Positions 21,040 through 34,300 of a DNA stretch of 52,740 nt are shown piece by piece. Numbering within the stretch: position 1 is the stretch's first letter; each line of letters opens with the position of its first letter. The stretch is from Gnetum montanum (Eukaryota; Streptophyta; Gnetopsida; Gnetales; Gnetaceae), in contig MNCI01004250.1 of assembly GCA_015680685.1 (NCBI GenBank), positions 152,807 through 205,546 on the forward strand. Reading direction: 5' to 3'. Position numbers and translations under genes: made by a program. A model generated the notes under the pieces. The model searched no databases and was not told where the DNA came from. It saw only the letters and a list, made by a program, of their open reading frames with translations.

Positions 21040-24000
21040 AAATTTCACAATAAAAACCACATAAAAACCTAAAATGCCAACTTCTAAACCCTAATTTCCC
21101 ATTTAGTGCATGATAACTCCAAGTACACTAAAGTGCAAAGGCAAAAAAGTGCACTAAAATTCAAAATTTTAAATTTTTGGGTTTTGGGATCCACCATACA
21201 CCTTCCATCTTAGACAAAAAAACTACATCAACACTAAGATCTTCCCACTTTTAACACTTATAACATAACCAAACCTTAACTCCCATGCATCCATGGAGGG
21301 GTTATTATTCCTAGCATGGATACATGCCTCCCATTTCACAAAACCATTAAAATATAACTATCTTACCATTTTTAGTAGCTACAACCAACCGTTTTAGACC
21401 CAAGCTCCCAAAAGAGGGTTGGACATCAACAAATCTGAACAATTTGGGTTTCCACACTGAAAAAAAATTTTCCAACATGAAATAAGTGGGTAACACTCAT
21501 TCCAACCCCAACACCCATCTAGCCTATGATCAACCCCCAATGTAGGCCAACATGACCTAGAACTGCTCTAAACATGGCCAGCAACCCCAAAACCTCGCCA
21601 AACCTAGTCAAAACTATTCAAACCTTGGGATTTGATGTTTTCATGCTAGAGGAGGATTGGTCCATAATGATAATTTCATCCAAAGCATAGATGTATGGGG
21701 GGCACAAAAAATTACCTCAATTGACTACTTAGTGGCCATTGCTCAAAGCCCAATTATCCCAAACCTTGTCAGAATCCTTTAGAGCATTCAAATGTCCAAA
21801 AGTAGTTAAATATGATATAGTACGATCATCCCCCTCTCATCCATGGTAGGGTCATCATGCCTAGTGTGGAACAAATGGGGGAGACTACATGAGATACTTA
21901 GAAGCCTCCAAACTATTGAGTCTTGGCACCCAGTATTGATCATCGACATCGACATCGACAACCCCAAAGGTTAACATGCATGGTTAATTGGGTGTCAAAC
22001 TAGCCTAGATCTAACCTTCATGACTCTTTCACACTGGGGGAGACCTTTTCCATGCTACCCACTATGAAAACTAGGATGGTCAGTGAGGAGTTCCAGAAAC
22101 AAGAAAACAACAGCAAAATGTCATGGACTAACACCAAAAACATCATAGCTTTTCTAGATGCCACTAGAATGCAAAAAATCAGTAAAAATCAATCCCATAA
22201 GGTTCTTCCACACTAGGGAGGACCTCCTACATGTTGATCATTCTTTCCCAAGCATGGATGGAATGGGGGAAACCAAACCTCTTGAAATTTACATGTAGTT
22301 TGACTTCTAGAAGCAACCCAAACCTTTCAAAAGTCCCCTAAAAAAACCCAAAATTGCCTTCCTTGGATTCTCCATGTTAAGGATAATTCCATCCACACTG
22401 AGCATACTAGCCCCAATGTGGATAGAAAGGGGGGGGGGGGAGCTAGAAAACCTTCTCACATCCCTCAAAACAATCAAAGTTTTATCTTAGAAATTGGTAT
22501 CCAACGCTAGCAATCCTATAGACACTTATGCATAGCCAAAATTTTCAAATAAATAGCCAAAAATTGTTCCCCCCAATCTTCCACACTGATCATGAAGGCC
22601 CCAGCATGGAACAAAGCAATAAAGCCCAATAACTATCTAATAACCCTTGAAATGATCAAAATTTAACATCAAGTATCAACAATCAACACTAGCAACCTTA
22701 GAAGAGCTTGCATGCATAGCCAAAAATGTAAAAAATTAACAAAAGGTAGTGCCTTCTAGTTCCTCCACAATGAGGGCTCCCTCTTCCATGTTGGGCAACA
22801 TGGAAGAAAAGGGGAAAACTTTTGGAAAACTTCAAAATGTTCTCTAGACATCTTAGTCAAACATCTTGAAACCTCAAAAACCATCTAAGAAACCTCCAAA
22901 CTGGATAAACTTGACCTCAGACCCTAGTCTTCAACCCCAACAACCTTGGACACACACATGCATGATTCATTGAGGCCAAAAGTAGCCCAAATCTAGGATG
23001 TGTGGTTCTTCCATGTTTGGAATCCCTTCCTCCATGTTTCATAGCATGGAAACTGAGGGGGGGGGGACTAATTTATGGCTCATAATCACCTTAGAAAAAC
23101 ATCAAATGACCTTACATGCACTCTAGAACCATGTTAGTAGCTATTGGAGCCCTCAAACATTGAAAAATTTATGCCAAACGGCCAAAAACTAGTTCCCCCA
23201 AGTCTTCCATTTTGAGCTTCCTAACTCCAATGTGGAAAATTGGAGGAAGTTGAAAGAACACTTAGAAGTACCTAAAATTATCATACTTTGACATGGAACC
23301 CTAAGCCTTGGCCCTGGCAACTTTGGAAGTTGACATGCAAAATCAATTGTGATCCGAATTGGACTAGATATGAGATTTTTGTCTCATCAATACTAGAGAG
23401 GATCCCCTCCATGCTAGGTAGTGTGTAAATAAGGAAGAAAGGTGCTTTTCAACTTTTGGTGGTAAGAGGACACTCCTAGAAGCCAAGGATTTATGCTAGA
23501 GAAGCCTAAGACCTCATAGCCTTAAGATTTTTCTTATTTGACCTCGTTTTGATCTCTAAAACCCATATCCTCCAATATTCCATGCTAGAGGAACTTCTCC
23601 AGTATGGAAATAAAGGGGGAAGACCTTATATTCCCTAGAAAATCCTTCAAACGTATGCAAAATTAGCTAGAAAGTTATAGAATAATGATCTATAACTCTA
23701 TAGGCCTATGAACTTCATCAATGTGGTCCTAAACCACCTTGAATTCACAAAACAAGTTTCCCCCATATTTCCATGCTAAGGATACTATGCTTAGCATGGC
23801 TAAAAATGGAAAACCCACTTCAACATATTTTGACACCCAAAACTACCTCAAATTGCCTCAACGAAGCTACGGAATGCACAACTCCCTAATCTAGATTCTA
23901 GCTACCTATTTGATCATCTTTGATCATATTTTTGCTTGAACCTTGGTTCTCCAAGCTAAACCCCCTCTTTTCCATGCTACCTAGTGTCAAAACAAAGGGG

Positions 24001-24330
24001 GAAGGCTTCAAAACCTACTTTTTTACCTTTACAAACCTCCTGAGTGCCCAATTTTGATAGATCTGGCCCTACGCTACCTTGGGAAGGTCCTAAAACTTCA
24101 ATTTATACCTCTAGATGCTCCAAAACTCACTTTCTCTAGTTTCCATACTAAGGGTCCCTTCTTCCATGTTGACCAATATGAAAATAAGGGGATCCTAGCA
24201 TGGAAGCCTCAAAACACTTGATTTTTGGATAAAAATTACCTAGAAATAGCCTATACTGATGTCAAAATTCACGTAATACCATTGTAGCCTTAAATCATGG
24301 CCAACTAAGGCCTAAAACTAGAAAAACCTA
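21040..24330. repeat. Degenerate tandem array, period about 190 bp
   Basis: A recurring block, roughly CTTCCATGCTAGGG..CCCCTCCTCCATGCTA..TAGCATGGAAA..AGGGGG, is followed by ACC/AACCTC-rich text and then GCATGCATAGCCAAAA-like text. Block anchors were read at 22030, 22208, 22372, 22581, 22764, 23011, 23207, 23387, 23580, 23771, 23951 and 24142. Spacings are 164-247, mostly 178-196. Weaker blocks extend left to about 21300. G runs follow the block in several units (22429-22440, 23057-23066). Each block contains a possible stem (CCATGCTAG with CTAGCATGG). There is no coding potential. It looks like an old satellite or a retroelement-derived tandem repeat. Confidence 0.7.
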
Positions 24331-24580
24331 ACTTTTTAAACTTACATTAGCCAAATTTCACTATATGCAGCCTATTTTGCTTGAGTTTTTGCCTTATTAC
24401 ATAGTTTTTTGGCTTTCTTTGGACTTGTGTTGCATTGTTGATTTTTTTGACCTTCTATAGCCTTTAGACAACCTTGTATATTCTTTATTTGTCTTTATAG
24501 CCTTATTTACCTTTTCTAGCCTTTTAATGGTATCAAATAGTGGGATTTGACCTTTCCTTAGCATCGTTTGACAACATGTG

Positions 24581-24662
24581 ATCATGATCCACTAAGGCTT
24601 TAAACTAGCATCATAGTCCATCAAGACTCTAAACTAGCATCATGGACCACTATGGCCTAAAA
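24581..24662. repeat. 29-bp tandem repeat, three copies
   Basis: Units begin ATCATGATCC (24581), ATCATAGTCC (24610) and ATCATGGACC (24639). The first two end TTTAAACTAGC or TCTAAACTAGC. It sits between the 190-bp array and the RT relic. Confidence 0.65.
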
Positions 24663-24869
24663 CAAGTGAAATTGTACTCTTAGTTGACCATTTTTAGCCT
24701 TGTTTTTTATATTTCCCCTTCTTTGACCTTTGTTTGTCCTTTATGATACTTTATTGAATTCTCTTGGATACCCTTGTTTACATTATATTTATGTGTATTT
24801 ACATAGTTTCATTGCATTTTAGAATTATTTATTCACCTTTATCCAAGAGCCACTTAATATGCTTTTGGT

Positions 24870-26215
24870 TGATATCCAGGATAAAAGTATGAATACCTAG
24901 GAGCAAATTAGTTTGCCTTTGTGTCTACATGGACTTCACAGTGATGTTGAACAATGTATCGACTCTAATTGACTAGATCTTAAGCTTGAGATTCTTGTAG
25001 ACCACATAGCCTTAATAGAGAAACCTCTAGAATAACCTAAAAACCTAGTAAAAACCCTTGACCTAGAGGTAGGTAACATAACCAAAGACTCTCTAGTTGA
25101 GGTTCCTATCACAACATAGAGTGGTAAGGAGAAAACATCAATTTAGCATTTAAGAAATCAATATGTTCAAGAATTCACCAAGGTCTTATAAAGAAAGATT
25201 AAGGCAATTTCTTGGTCATATGAAGACATGACAGGCCTAGACCCATGTTTAATCTAGCATAACATCATACTAGATCCTACTATTAGATCGGTTAAGAAGA
25301 AAGTGCACAAAATTAGACCTAATTTGGCCTTGGAAGTTCATTATGAGATCTCAAACCTCTAGCAAGCTAGTTTCATTAGGGCTATCGACTACGTGGAATG
25401 GGTGTTCAACATAGTAGTAGTCCCTAAGAAAAATGGGAGTATTTGTATTTGTGTTTATTTTTAGGGCCTAAATAAAGTGACCATCAAGGATGACTTTCCT
25501 TTACATAGTATTGATCGGCTTATTGATGCTATAGCTAAACATGTCTTGTTGTCCTTTATGGATGGATTCTTGGGATATAACCAAATTAGGATCAACATAG
25601 AGCATCAACTTAGCATGACCTTTATGTCCTCATGGAGTAGCCTTTGCTATACTATCATATCATTTGACATTATAAATGCTAGAGCGACCTATCAATGAGC
25701 CATGACCTTTATATTCAATGATTACATGTTAGGATTACTTAATAATTATGTAGATGATATAGCCATTAAGTCCAAAGTGGTCAATGATCATGCTAATAAC
25801 CTAGACCTTGTGCTTAAATGATGTCACAAATACGAGCTTAGGCTTAATCCCAAGAAATGTATCTTTGATGTCAAGATCGGTAAGATGGTTAGCTTTGTAG
25901 TATCTAAAGCAACGATACATGTTGATCTTGATAAGTTTAAGGTTGTATCCAAATTACCAGAACCTACCCACCTTAAGGAGCTTGAAGGATTACAAGATAG
26001 GTTACAATTTATTCATAGGTTTATTACTAGACTTACGGATAAGTCACAACTCATGCAACACTTACTTAAGAAAGGGGTTCACTATGAGTGGATGACTCAA
26101 TGCCAAGAGACATTCGAAAACCTTAAGGAAGAGTTGGTACAACTACTGATAGTCTATCCTCCACAAGAGGGTAAACTATTTTACATCTACCTTTCTATCT
26201 CAAATACATCCAAGA
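24870..26215 (+). pseudogene. pol: Reverse transcriptase relic, Ty3/gypsy Tat-like
   Basis: This would copy retroelement RNA into DNA. A linker upstream of RT reads into WSYEDMTGLDP (about 25215). Then come WVFNIVVVPKKNGS, GLNKVTIKDDFPLHSIDRLID, FMDGFLGYNQIRIN, a diverged FD-N-ARATYQ block, and the active site YVDD at 25747-25758, intact. Downstream are LRLNPKKCIFDVK, LQFIHRFITRLT and LLKKGVHYEWM, and the first residues of RNase H (KLFYIYLS). The reading breaks at about 26215, so RNase H and integrase are missing. The frame is interrupted by stops in several places where Gln or Arg codons are expected. Motif wording (DDFPLP-like, LLKK) fits the Tat group. It is a shorter relative of the RT at 48127-48450. 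Confidence 0.85.
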
Positions 26216-26397
26216 TTTCAACACTCCATGCACTCCAACGTTGACCAACCACTCCAGCAAGAATGGCAAAAGACTCAGCATGGAGGATTTATAGTTTAGT
26301 TCATCTATTATATTAAAAATTATCCAAGTTACAATTTTACTAAATTCTATGTATTTTCATATCACTATGATTGCATGATAAGAAGAGTAAATAATTA

Positions 26398-26863
26398 CAA
26401 GTTTGGTACTAAATGTTGCAATACAAAATATATTGAATTTTCACAGATTGTTTACATACATATTCCTATGACTTTCAAATTTTATTCTTTGTAAATTGAA
26501 TTAACTAATTTCAAGTTTGGTACTAAATCTTGTGTTGCAAAATATTTTTAATTTTCATGGATTTTTGTTTCCATACATACTACTTTGGAACTATGGAATT
26601 TTATTCCTTGTGCATTGCAATAAGAAGATATAAACATAGAAGCCATAGATTGTTTGGAACAAATATGTTAATATTACTTTGGAATTGTTGAATTTTATTC
26701 CTTGTGCATTGCAATAAGAAGATATAAACATAGAAGCCATAGATTGTTTAGAACAAATATGTTAATATTACTTTGGAATTGTTGAATTTTATTCCTTGTA
26801 CATTGCAATAAGAAGATATAAACATAGAAGTCATAGATTGTTTGGAACAAATATTTAATATTA
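26398..26863. repeat. Tandem repeats: 94 bp in three copies, preceded by a looser pair
   Basis: Three nearly identical 94-bp units start ACTTTGGAA at 26582, 26676 and 26770, each holding GCAATAAGAAGATATAAACA. Differences between the units are few, so this is much younger than its surroundings. Upstream, 26398-26581 has two looser copies starting CAAGTTTGGTACTAAAT. Confidence 0.8.
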
Positions 26864-28798
26864 TGAATAGTGTTAAAGATAAGCTCTCTATGTGGAATAT
26901 TATTTAGTGTTACCTATAACCTTGATTGATAGTTATTATTAACGAAATATTATTTAGCCAGATTGGTAGTTGGCATCTTGTCCAAAATCTAAGCCAAAAC
27001 AAAATCATGTATCTTAGACATGCAACCTATAAATAATCTTATTTAAAATAAATTGTCTAAATGACATGTAATGTACCATGTATTGGTGGAGTTTTATGAT
27101 ATATTTACTTTAATTTTAAAATTCAAAGAAAAAGAAAATATTAAAATTTTAGACATATGACTAAAATGTGCCCTTGGGAGGAAATTGTAGTGAGACCTTA
27201 AGTTTTTATGACTCAGCATGGTATTTCCACGCTAGTGGGCAAAGTTATCTAAGTTAATAATTTACATCATAAATGAAATTCCTCCTTTTGGTTCCCAAAA
27301 GCTTTAAAATGTGGTTAGCAATGAACACCAACAACTTGAAGGAAATCTCTATTTTCTATTACCTTTAACAATTATTATAAACTGTTAAACCTTTAAAAAA
27401 GAGCTAGTGATATCATAATCATAAAAAATTAAAAGAGTAGGAGGGATAATTTTATATATGTATTTTAGGACTTTGCTAAAAGGTAAAACCTAACACAAAT
27501 AAAGTTCATGAGATATTAATTACATAATGATAAAATATATAAACTACCAACAAGCATAACACACTTAGTAACCTACTAACACAATCTCAATAAAAGAACA
27601 TACATACCAAAAATCTAAAAATATAGAGTGTTATATCTACCTTTAAGATTCTTGCTACAAAATAAGCTTCAAGATGAGAAGTGGGGAGAACTAACCAAGC
27701 ATTTTCATGATACCTTTGTCTATCACAAAGCTAAGATCGATGCTAACAATGATGTGTATGAAAACACCACCACATAATATGAGTGGAGTATGTTTTTCTT
27801 GTCATTGCCAGTGTTGCCATCCACCACTGATAGACTATCACTGCCATGGTAGACCCCACTAGTGGCACTTCATTTGCCAATGGTCATCCCCACTTTGGCC
27901 CTCCTGCTTTCCAAAATTACCCAGAGAAACCATCAAACAAGAAAAACATGCATTTCATGTTTCTAAAATATAGCTTGACGGTTGGTGGTAGAGTTTTCTT
28001 TCTATCCCTTTATTTTGTGGTCAAAACTCTGGGTTGGGGTAGTTGGGGCAACCCCATGGCACATACAAAGTTCATTGACTCTCCTCTAGGGCTAGAACTT
28101 GATGTCCATTCACACCCTTATGCTTGTGTTTGGAGAATGTAAAATAAGTTGAGAATTTTCTAACACGTGTCTACAAACAAATCCTTTTGAAAGTTACCTA
28201 TCATTTAAAATACATAACATATTACAAGATGTAATATATAGTTGGTTTCAGTGTTGGTTTTTGAATTGGCTTTGTTGATGCAACTAATTATTCTTAAATT
28301 AAGATGTTTTCTATTTTGATGTCATATTATAAAATTACAGTTCAAACACAATTATTAAAAAGTATAGTATAATGAATTTCCTTTGGGAGTTACCCGTAAC
28401 ATTTTACTTAAAACTAGTTTGCTTTCACCCTATTGAAATTCTCAAATTTTCATCTTATCTCATCTAAATTATAAATGTGGCATTGGGTTTGCGATTTACA
28501 AGTTCTACAATGACTATGTCAATATGGTATACAAAAAACCATAAACCGGTCCACATCTATTATGTGGTAGATGCATGGTAAATGAGGGTATGCATGGCAT
28601 ACATACATGCCCATATGAAGTGCTTTAGTGTGTACATGTGTAAAAAAAATTCTAAGTATACGTGACAATCGATATGAAATTTTTGAAAGTAAGAAATTGA
28701 ACACTCAACCTTGCAATTATTATTGCAATTGTGCACCACAATTCTACTCAGGTTGGTTGACAGATAAAATACTTTTTGTATTATTTAAACATGTCTTT
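26864..28798. other. non-coding DNA
   Basis: No gene can be supported. A 98-residue open frame at 27846-28142 (plus) lies in a less AT-rich patch, but it has no recognisable domain and no related copy in this window. Confidence 0.35.
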
Positions 28799-28852
28799 GG
28801 GTCCCACCTTGGCTTGCTAGTGGGCACCTACTAGCAAGTAGGGTTGGGACCC
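28799..28852. repeat. Nested perfect inverted repeat (hairpin)
   Basis: Outer arms GGGTCCCA (28799-28806) and TGGGACCC (28845-28852). Inner arms CTTGCTAGT (28813-28821) and ACTAGCAAG (28830-28838) around an eight-base loop. The 54-bp fold has two perfect stems separated by short internal loops. No gene flanks it. Confidence 0.65.
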
Positions 28853-29019
28853 AATGACACACATAACCATGATTAAGATGATCATGAAATGTACATGGAC
28901 GGGTTATATGAAATGACCTATAAATTGATGTGAATCAGTACATGGTTTTCCATGATATACCACTATGTCTTAGAGAAAATACCTTATCTATGCTTGGAAT
29001 ATCCCTCCAAGCTAGCTTA

Positions 29020-29100
29020 CAAAGTGCTAGAATTGGGATTCAAACCAATACATCTAAGGTGCAAAGCATTTGAGCCAACTAGTTAAGGTTTAGATATAAC
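29020..29100 (-). repeat. tRNA-like sequence, probable SINE remnant
   Basis: On the minus strand a box B-like GGTTTGAATCCCAATTC (close to GGTTCGANTCC) lies about 30 bases after a box A-like TAACTAGTTGGCTCAAATG. That order fits a tRNA-derived SINE head. Base changes elsewhere argue against a functional tRNA. No terminal tail was resolved. Confidence 0.4.
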
Positions 29101-29734
29101 TTGTGCTTAATATACAATTATGTTCTATTTAAGTTCTCCAGAAAGATCCATTTTTTCTACATCTCTTTTTAATACCTCCTCTTCTCAAAAAAAATGTTCA
29201 CAAGAGATATTAGCTTAGTGGTTCCAATGGGAATAGCTAGGTTATAAACAAAGGATTTAGGTATTCATCATTTCTTTTGTCTTCAAAGGAATTAACAATA
29301 AGAATTATTGACAAGAGCAATGATGAGTTTTTGGCATAGTAGCAAGAATCTTAATTTGGAAACTCCAAGTTATGGGTATAATTTTGGTGGGCAATGCTAA
29401 GTTATAAAATTAATTTTACTATATGTCTTGGAGAGGGTCCATAACTTGGAATGATAGTAAGGTAGTTGTTTCTTAAGTCATAATACCTAGGATCAAGACT
29501 AAGCGCAACTACTCGAAAGAAGTTAGGCTTGCACTCATCCACCAACCCTCCTAGAAGCTTACCATAGGGGGATGAGCATTCAGCCTCTAGATAATGATTG
29601 TATAATACTACTAAATGTTACACTGTAAAGTACAATCATATGAAAGGTTAGATGTATCATGGATAATGGATTATAAGCATTTACATGTACAACTAGTTAA
29701 AATTTTTTTCGCATATTTTACAATAAAACTCATT

Positions 29735-29800
29735 ATGATCATCATCATAGCCTTGTCCCAACAAAATAGGGTTAGCTGCATGAGTTCTTTTTCATCATTT
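29735..29800 (+). repeat. Possible SINE/LINE tail fragment
   Basis: CATCATCATAG is followed by CCTTGTCCCAACAAAATAGG and GTTAGCTGCATGAGTTC. From memory this resembles a phrase common in plant short interspersed repeats (CCTTGTCCCAACTAAATGGG, then GTCGGCTACATG). I recall it only in outline and cannot check the family. Confidence 0.3.
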
Positions 29801-30799
29801 GCCTCTATAAAGAGCTTGATCTTTATTTATTTGCACTTTCTTCAAACAATCTTCAATTATTTTTTTCTATGTCTTTTTAGGTTTTCCTTTAAGTGACTCT
29901 CTTGAAACAGTGATGTATGGTACTGTCAACTCAAATTCCAAGGTAGTCGTAGAGTATTTAAGTGGTAATTGGTATTAATCCAAAAAAAATTGCCTTCTAC
30001 TAAGTAAATAGAGAGGTTTTACATATATAGACAAACAACTCATTTAATTCTTTTATAAAAGATGTGTAAGTTGTGTATCCAAACAAACATGAAATACAAT
30101 AATCTACTAATATCATAGTATGCAACTTTTCATTGTCGAATAGAGGATAAGAACATGATAAATTACTTCAGCTCTAAAGGATCATCATCTAGAGGGTCTA
30201 TGCTTATCTTGTAGATGTTGTTTGTGAAAGGGTATTGGATGAGTGAAAGCATAACTTCTTTCTAAGGGCTTCGTCACATGTCATGGTTGTTTGGTTGGTA
30301 TGGCTAACCATGGCCATTTGATTGGCCAAGTCGTACACCCACAAACTGCCACATAATTTAGCTTAATTCTTTTGCAAAGCCATGGTCCCTGATAATTAAT
30401 TTCAGTTACCCAGGGTTTATAGGTGGTTGTAACTATTTACAAGGTTGTGAGTGTTCATGTGAATGCCACATCAGGTAAAACTAAAAGCCATGCGATAGTA
30501 AAAAACAATGCATGTGACAAGTAATATAAATCATGGTTATTTGAGTAGTTTTCCATGCCATGATCAAAAAACCATAACATGTGATTGAGCCTTCAGTGGC
30601 TCTGTCCGAGTTCCATCTCAAGTCTTACAAGTATTATCATTATAAGTGATGGTCTCTAGTAAACTAGTTTAGCTAAGTATTTTTGAAATCTTAAAATTGA
30701 TTTTCATATTAAAACCCATGATTATCATGGTAGTTGTTTAGCATTCTTTTTAATGATACCCCAATTACATGAACAAGTTCATCTCTTCGTTGGAAGTGA

Positions 30800-31330
30800 C
30801 TTTAAGGGGAAATGGCTGTAGTAACGGAAACGTAACGAACTGAAAACGAACTCAATATTTTTTCCATTCTAGGCTTTTAGCTAACGGTTTTGGACGCCAA
30901 CGCTTAAGCAAGCCAGAAGTCATGGCTAAAGTATGGGCAGCCACTAACGCCCGAGCGTGACTCAAAATTTAAGTAATGAGGCAGCCCAGCAAAGCCAAGC
31001 GAAGCAAGTTGAACTGAGCATCCAGACGTAATACAAATTAGAAATGTTGCTATTAGAAATGTTGCTATATTGTATAAGCCAGTTGAAGAAGCAAGCCTCC
31101 GTGGAAGGTATAATAAATATGCCTCCTGGAAAGTTCCGTAAACATGGAAAGTTCTAAAAACGATTCGAGTTCTAAAAACAATTCGACTTTCTAAAGCATG
31201 ATTGGCGCTGTTACAACGATGATATTGGCTGCCATTTGGGCCTGGCTGCTGCTTGCTTGTTGCAGTGATTGTCAGAGATCAACGGCTCTGACCGCGCTGT
31301 GCTGTGGTTCCAAACTGATAAATTCTTTTG
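30800..31330. other. GC-richer island, unassigned
   Basis: Base composition changes sharply from the AT-rich flanks to sequence with frequent CG, GCC and GCTGC steps. A 15-bp direct repeat (TAGAAATGTTGCTAT, twice in tandem near 31040-31069) lies inside, and a pair of TCTAAAAACRATTCGA motifs at about 31150-31190. No reading frame over about 60 codons is open. It could be a young insertion, an LTR fragment or a host regulatory or UTR segment. I cannot tell which. Confidence 0.4.
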
Positions 31331-34300
31331 TTAAAAATAAGGATAAAAACCGGGGATAAACTCTACTCATTTTTCTCTTGAAGTCTTGCAAATAAAATAT
31401 AGTTGTACGTTAATATATATCCTAAAATTAATAAAGTATATATGATACCTATTTTAGGAGGATAAATATTAAATTCATGTTTACTTAGAATTTATTTTCT
31501 TTTCATTTTTGAAAGACATTTATGGCACTTGTAAGAGTCATTCTTGAAGCAAACCTATAATGTGTTGTTACAACTCCCAGGTTACACTTGAAGTATGCAT
31601 TCTAAATAGGTTGCTTTATTATAAAATCATTAATTCAGTATAATAAGTCATTAGTATGTAAAACTTCATGAAATATCATTTCCTATGTAAATTCAATAAT
31701 TATTATGAATATGTATTTGATTAAGTTCCGTGATGTAATTTGCATTGTTTTCTTGGCTTATAATTACTAAGTCTTTGGTTGTTGCTTCGTGCTTGAGAAA
31801 GTTATAGCTCATATAACAAGAAATCTCAATGTTATGAAAAACTTTCAAAACTCCAAAATGAAATTTTGAGATTCTTGTAATTAAAAAATCATAGAGAAAT
31901 AGAATCATACCTAATGAAAATAGATCTTCAAGTGTAATAAAATTGTGAAAATCATAGTCAATAAGTGGTAAATAGATATGCGACATGATGAGAATATGCA
32001 GATTACACAAAAATGTCAAAATAAAATTATATATAAATCAAAATTTAGAAATGATGATTGCAATCTAACAAGAAATCATTTATATATCTAACTAGTGTAG
32101 CACTATATTTATAATATATTTCTATTATTTAGCCAAGAGGATCTTTTATATTTTTTTAATTAATAAAATATCAAGTTATTTCACTTAAATTTATTCTCAT
32201 ATTGAATAAAAAATCAAAACCAATGAACATTATCCAAAATAATAATTCCATGAAAAAGTTATCTCTTAGTCAAGATCATTACAATAACTATTTATTTATG
32301 TTGACAAAGTCTAGTTGGCTAGTAACTGGCTCTATTGACTAGTAATTAGTCCTCAATGCTAAGATAATAAAATTATTAAATTATTTTACCATGCCTGAAG
32401 AGGACTCTCTTGGAGGGGGTTGGTAATTGCCCTCTCATTCAAAATAAAAATTAAATCTTTAAGCTAAACAAAATTGCAAAAATTGTAAGTCAATATGCTA
32501 TATAGAAATTCATAGAGTTATAGATATCATAGTTGAATTTGTGGTATACAACATGATAGACTTATGTATGATAGAATTCCCTAATGGAAACAATTATTAA
32601 TGCAAAATAAAATTTAAACACATGATAGTTTGTGCCACATGGGTAAAAGATAATTCAAACTAGCACAAAGAGGTTGACACACTAATGAAGAAATAGTTGT
32701 GACATTAACTCAAAATAAAGTTAGTGCATTAAAAAAAAGTTTAATGCACTAATGAAAAAAATTGACTTAGAAAAGCTTTAAAATACATGGTAATTTATGT
32801 AATATGGATTTGGGGAAAAATTCAAACTACCTTGATCAATATTTGAGGGAAAATAAGTTGATGTACTAAACGATAAATAAAGAATATTTATGGCAATAAC
32901 AAAAGAAGTAAGTGGTTAGCACACCCATATTGAAACATTAGATTTGATATGAAAATAGGATAGAATTTTTATAAATTTGATTAGGTACATCCCAACTAAC
33001 TATAATAAAAATGGGATAGGAATAAGAAAAATTGGGAAATAAATAGATACAGTAGAACTTTGGTTGTTATTCTTTCTTTATTTTTTCAATGATAAAATTT
33101 AATTTTAGTGGAAATTCAAAAATAGAATTTGGTGCAATGGTTGAGAATTATGAACAAATAACGTATTAAATTACTATGAATTTTAATTAATTATAGATTC
33201 TACAATTAGTTGTGGATTTCACAAACTACGAGTGATTCTTGATAGGAAAAAATTCAAACATGAAGTAGTTGGTAAGACTTGAGGAGGAAAAAAACATTCG
33301 AAATGATTATTTTTTGCTCTCTAATTTCTATACAAAAGAATTATATAAAATGTGAATAGAAATTTAAATGCTCCCTTTTCTACTTGGTTTCTATGTTAAA
33401 TAAAAATTCATTTTTAACTTGATGGACTCATCAACCATAATTCTCTTAAATTAGTTAGTAAGCAATATCCTTGCCTTAAGTAACCATCGGTAAAAAATCA
33501 ATTTAAATGATATTACACTAGAAGGCTTAAAGGGAAAAAATAACAAATATTTTTTTTGATTGCAAAAAGAGGTGACCAAAATTTACCTTGCTCTAGAATA
33601 TTATTATAGATAATGTGGACTTAACCATGAATAAGTAGAAGTTCAAGATTCTTTTCCTATGTACCAATACTTCACTTTGTTTTCCATTAGGTATCCATTG
33701 TGCATTAATATTAGATCCTTGTAATAATATCTACTTGAAACTTCTTATTCATTTTGTCATACATAACCTCCACTTAAAGACCTTAGCCATCAAATACAAA
33801 GATGAATACGTTCTTAAATGCATAATTTTCTCATTGGTTAAGCCTACTCAACGTTTATACATATAAAGAAAAATTTTCATGTGTTATTTATACAAATGAC
33901 TTCTATGTACAAGCATACACTTATAAATAGCATATGCATGTCACGTGTACATACATACATGCTTCATATGTGTATAGATATGATGCATATATACATACAC
34001 ATGTATGTAGTTTGTTTTCCTTAGTAGAATCTACAAATTGCCTTACTAATCATGATAATAGAAACTTCCATTTAGTTGGATAAGAATAATGTTATAGAAA
34101 ATTTTAGTTATAAAAACTAATCAAACATGTGGTCAAACATTTTCATCAATCATAAAATCATCCAAAGTTTTAGCTCAAGCACTTATAAAATTCTAATGCA
34201 TCAAGTTTAAAAAAGGACTTTTAGCAATAAGAATTTTCCAATATATCAACAACAATACCAACAACAAGCTAAAATAGAATAAGATAAATTCCATAGTTTA

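Noticed and set aside
27846-28142. 98-residue plus-strand frame as a host gene
   Set aside because: No domain, signal or related copy; a single open frame of this size is expected by chance in 52 kb.
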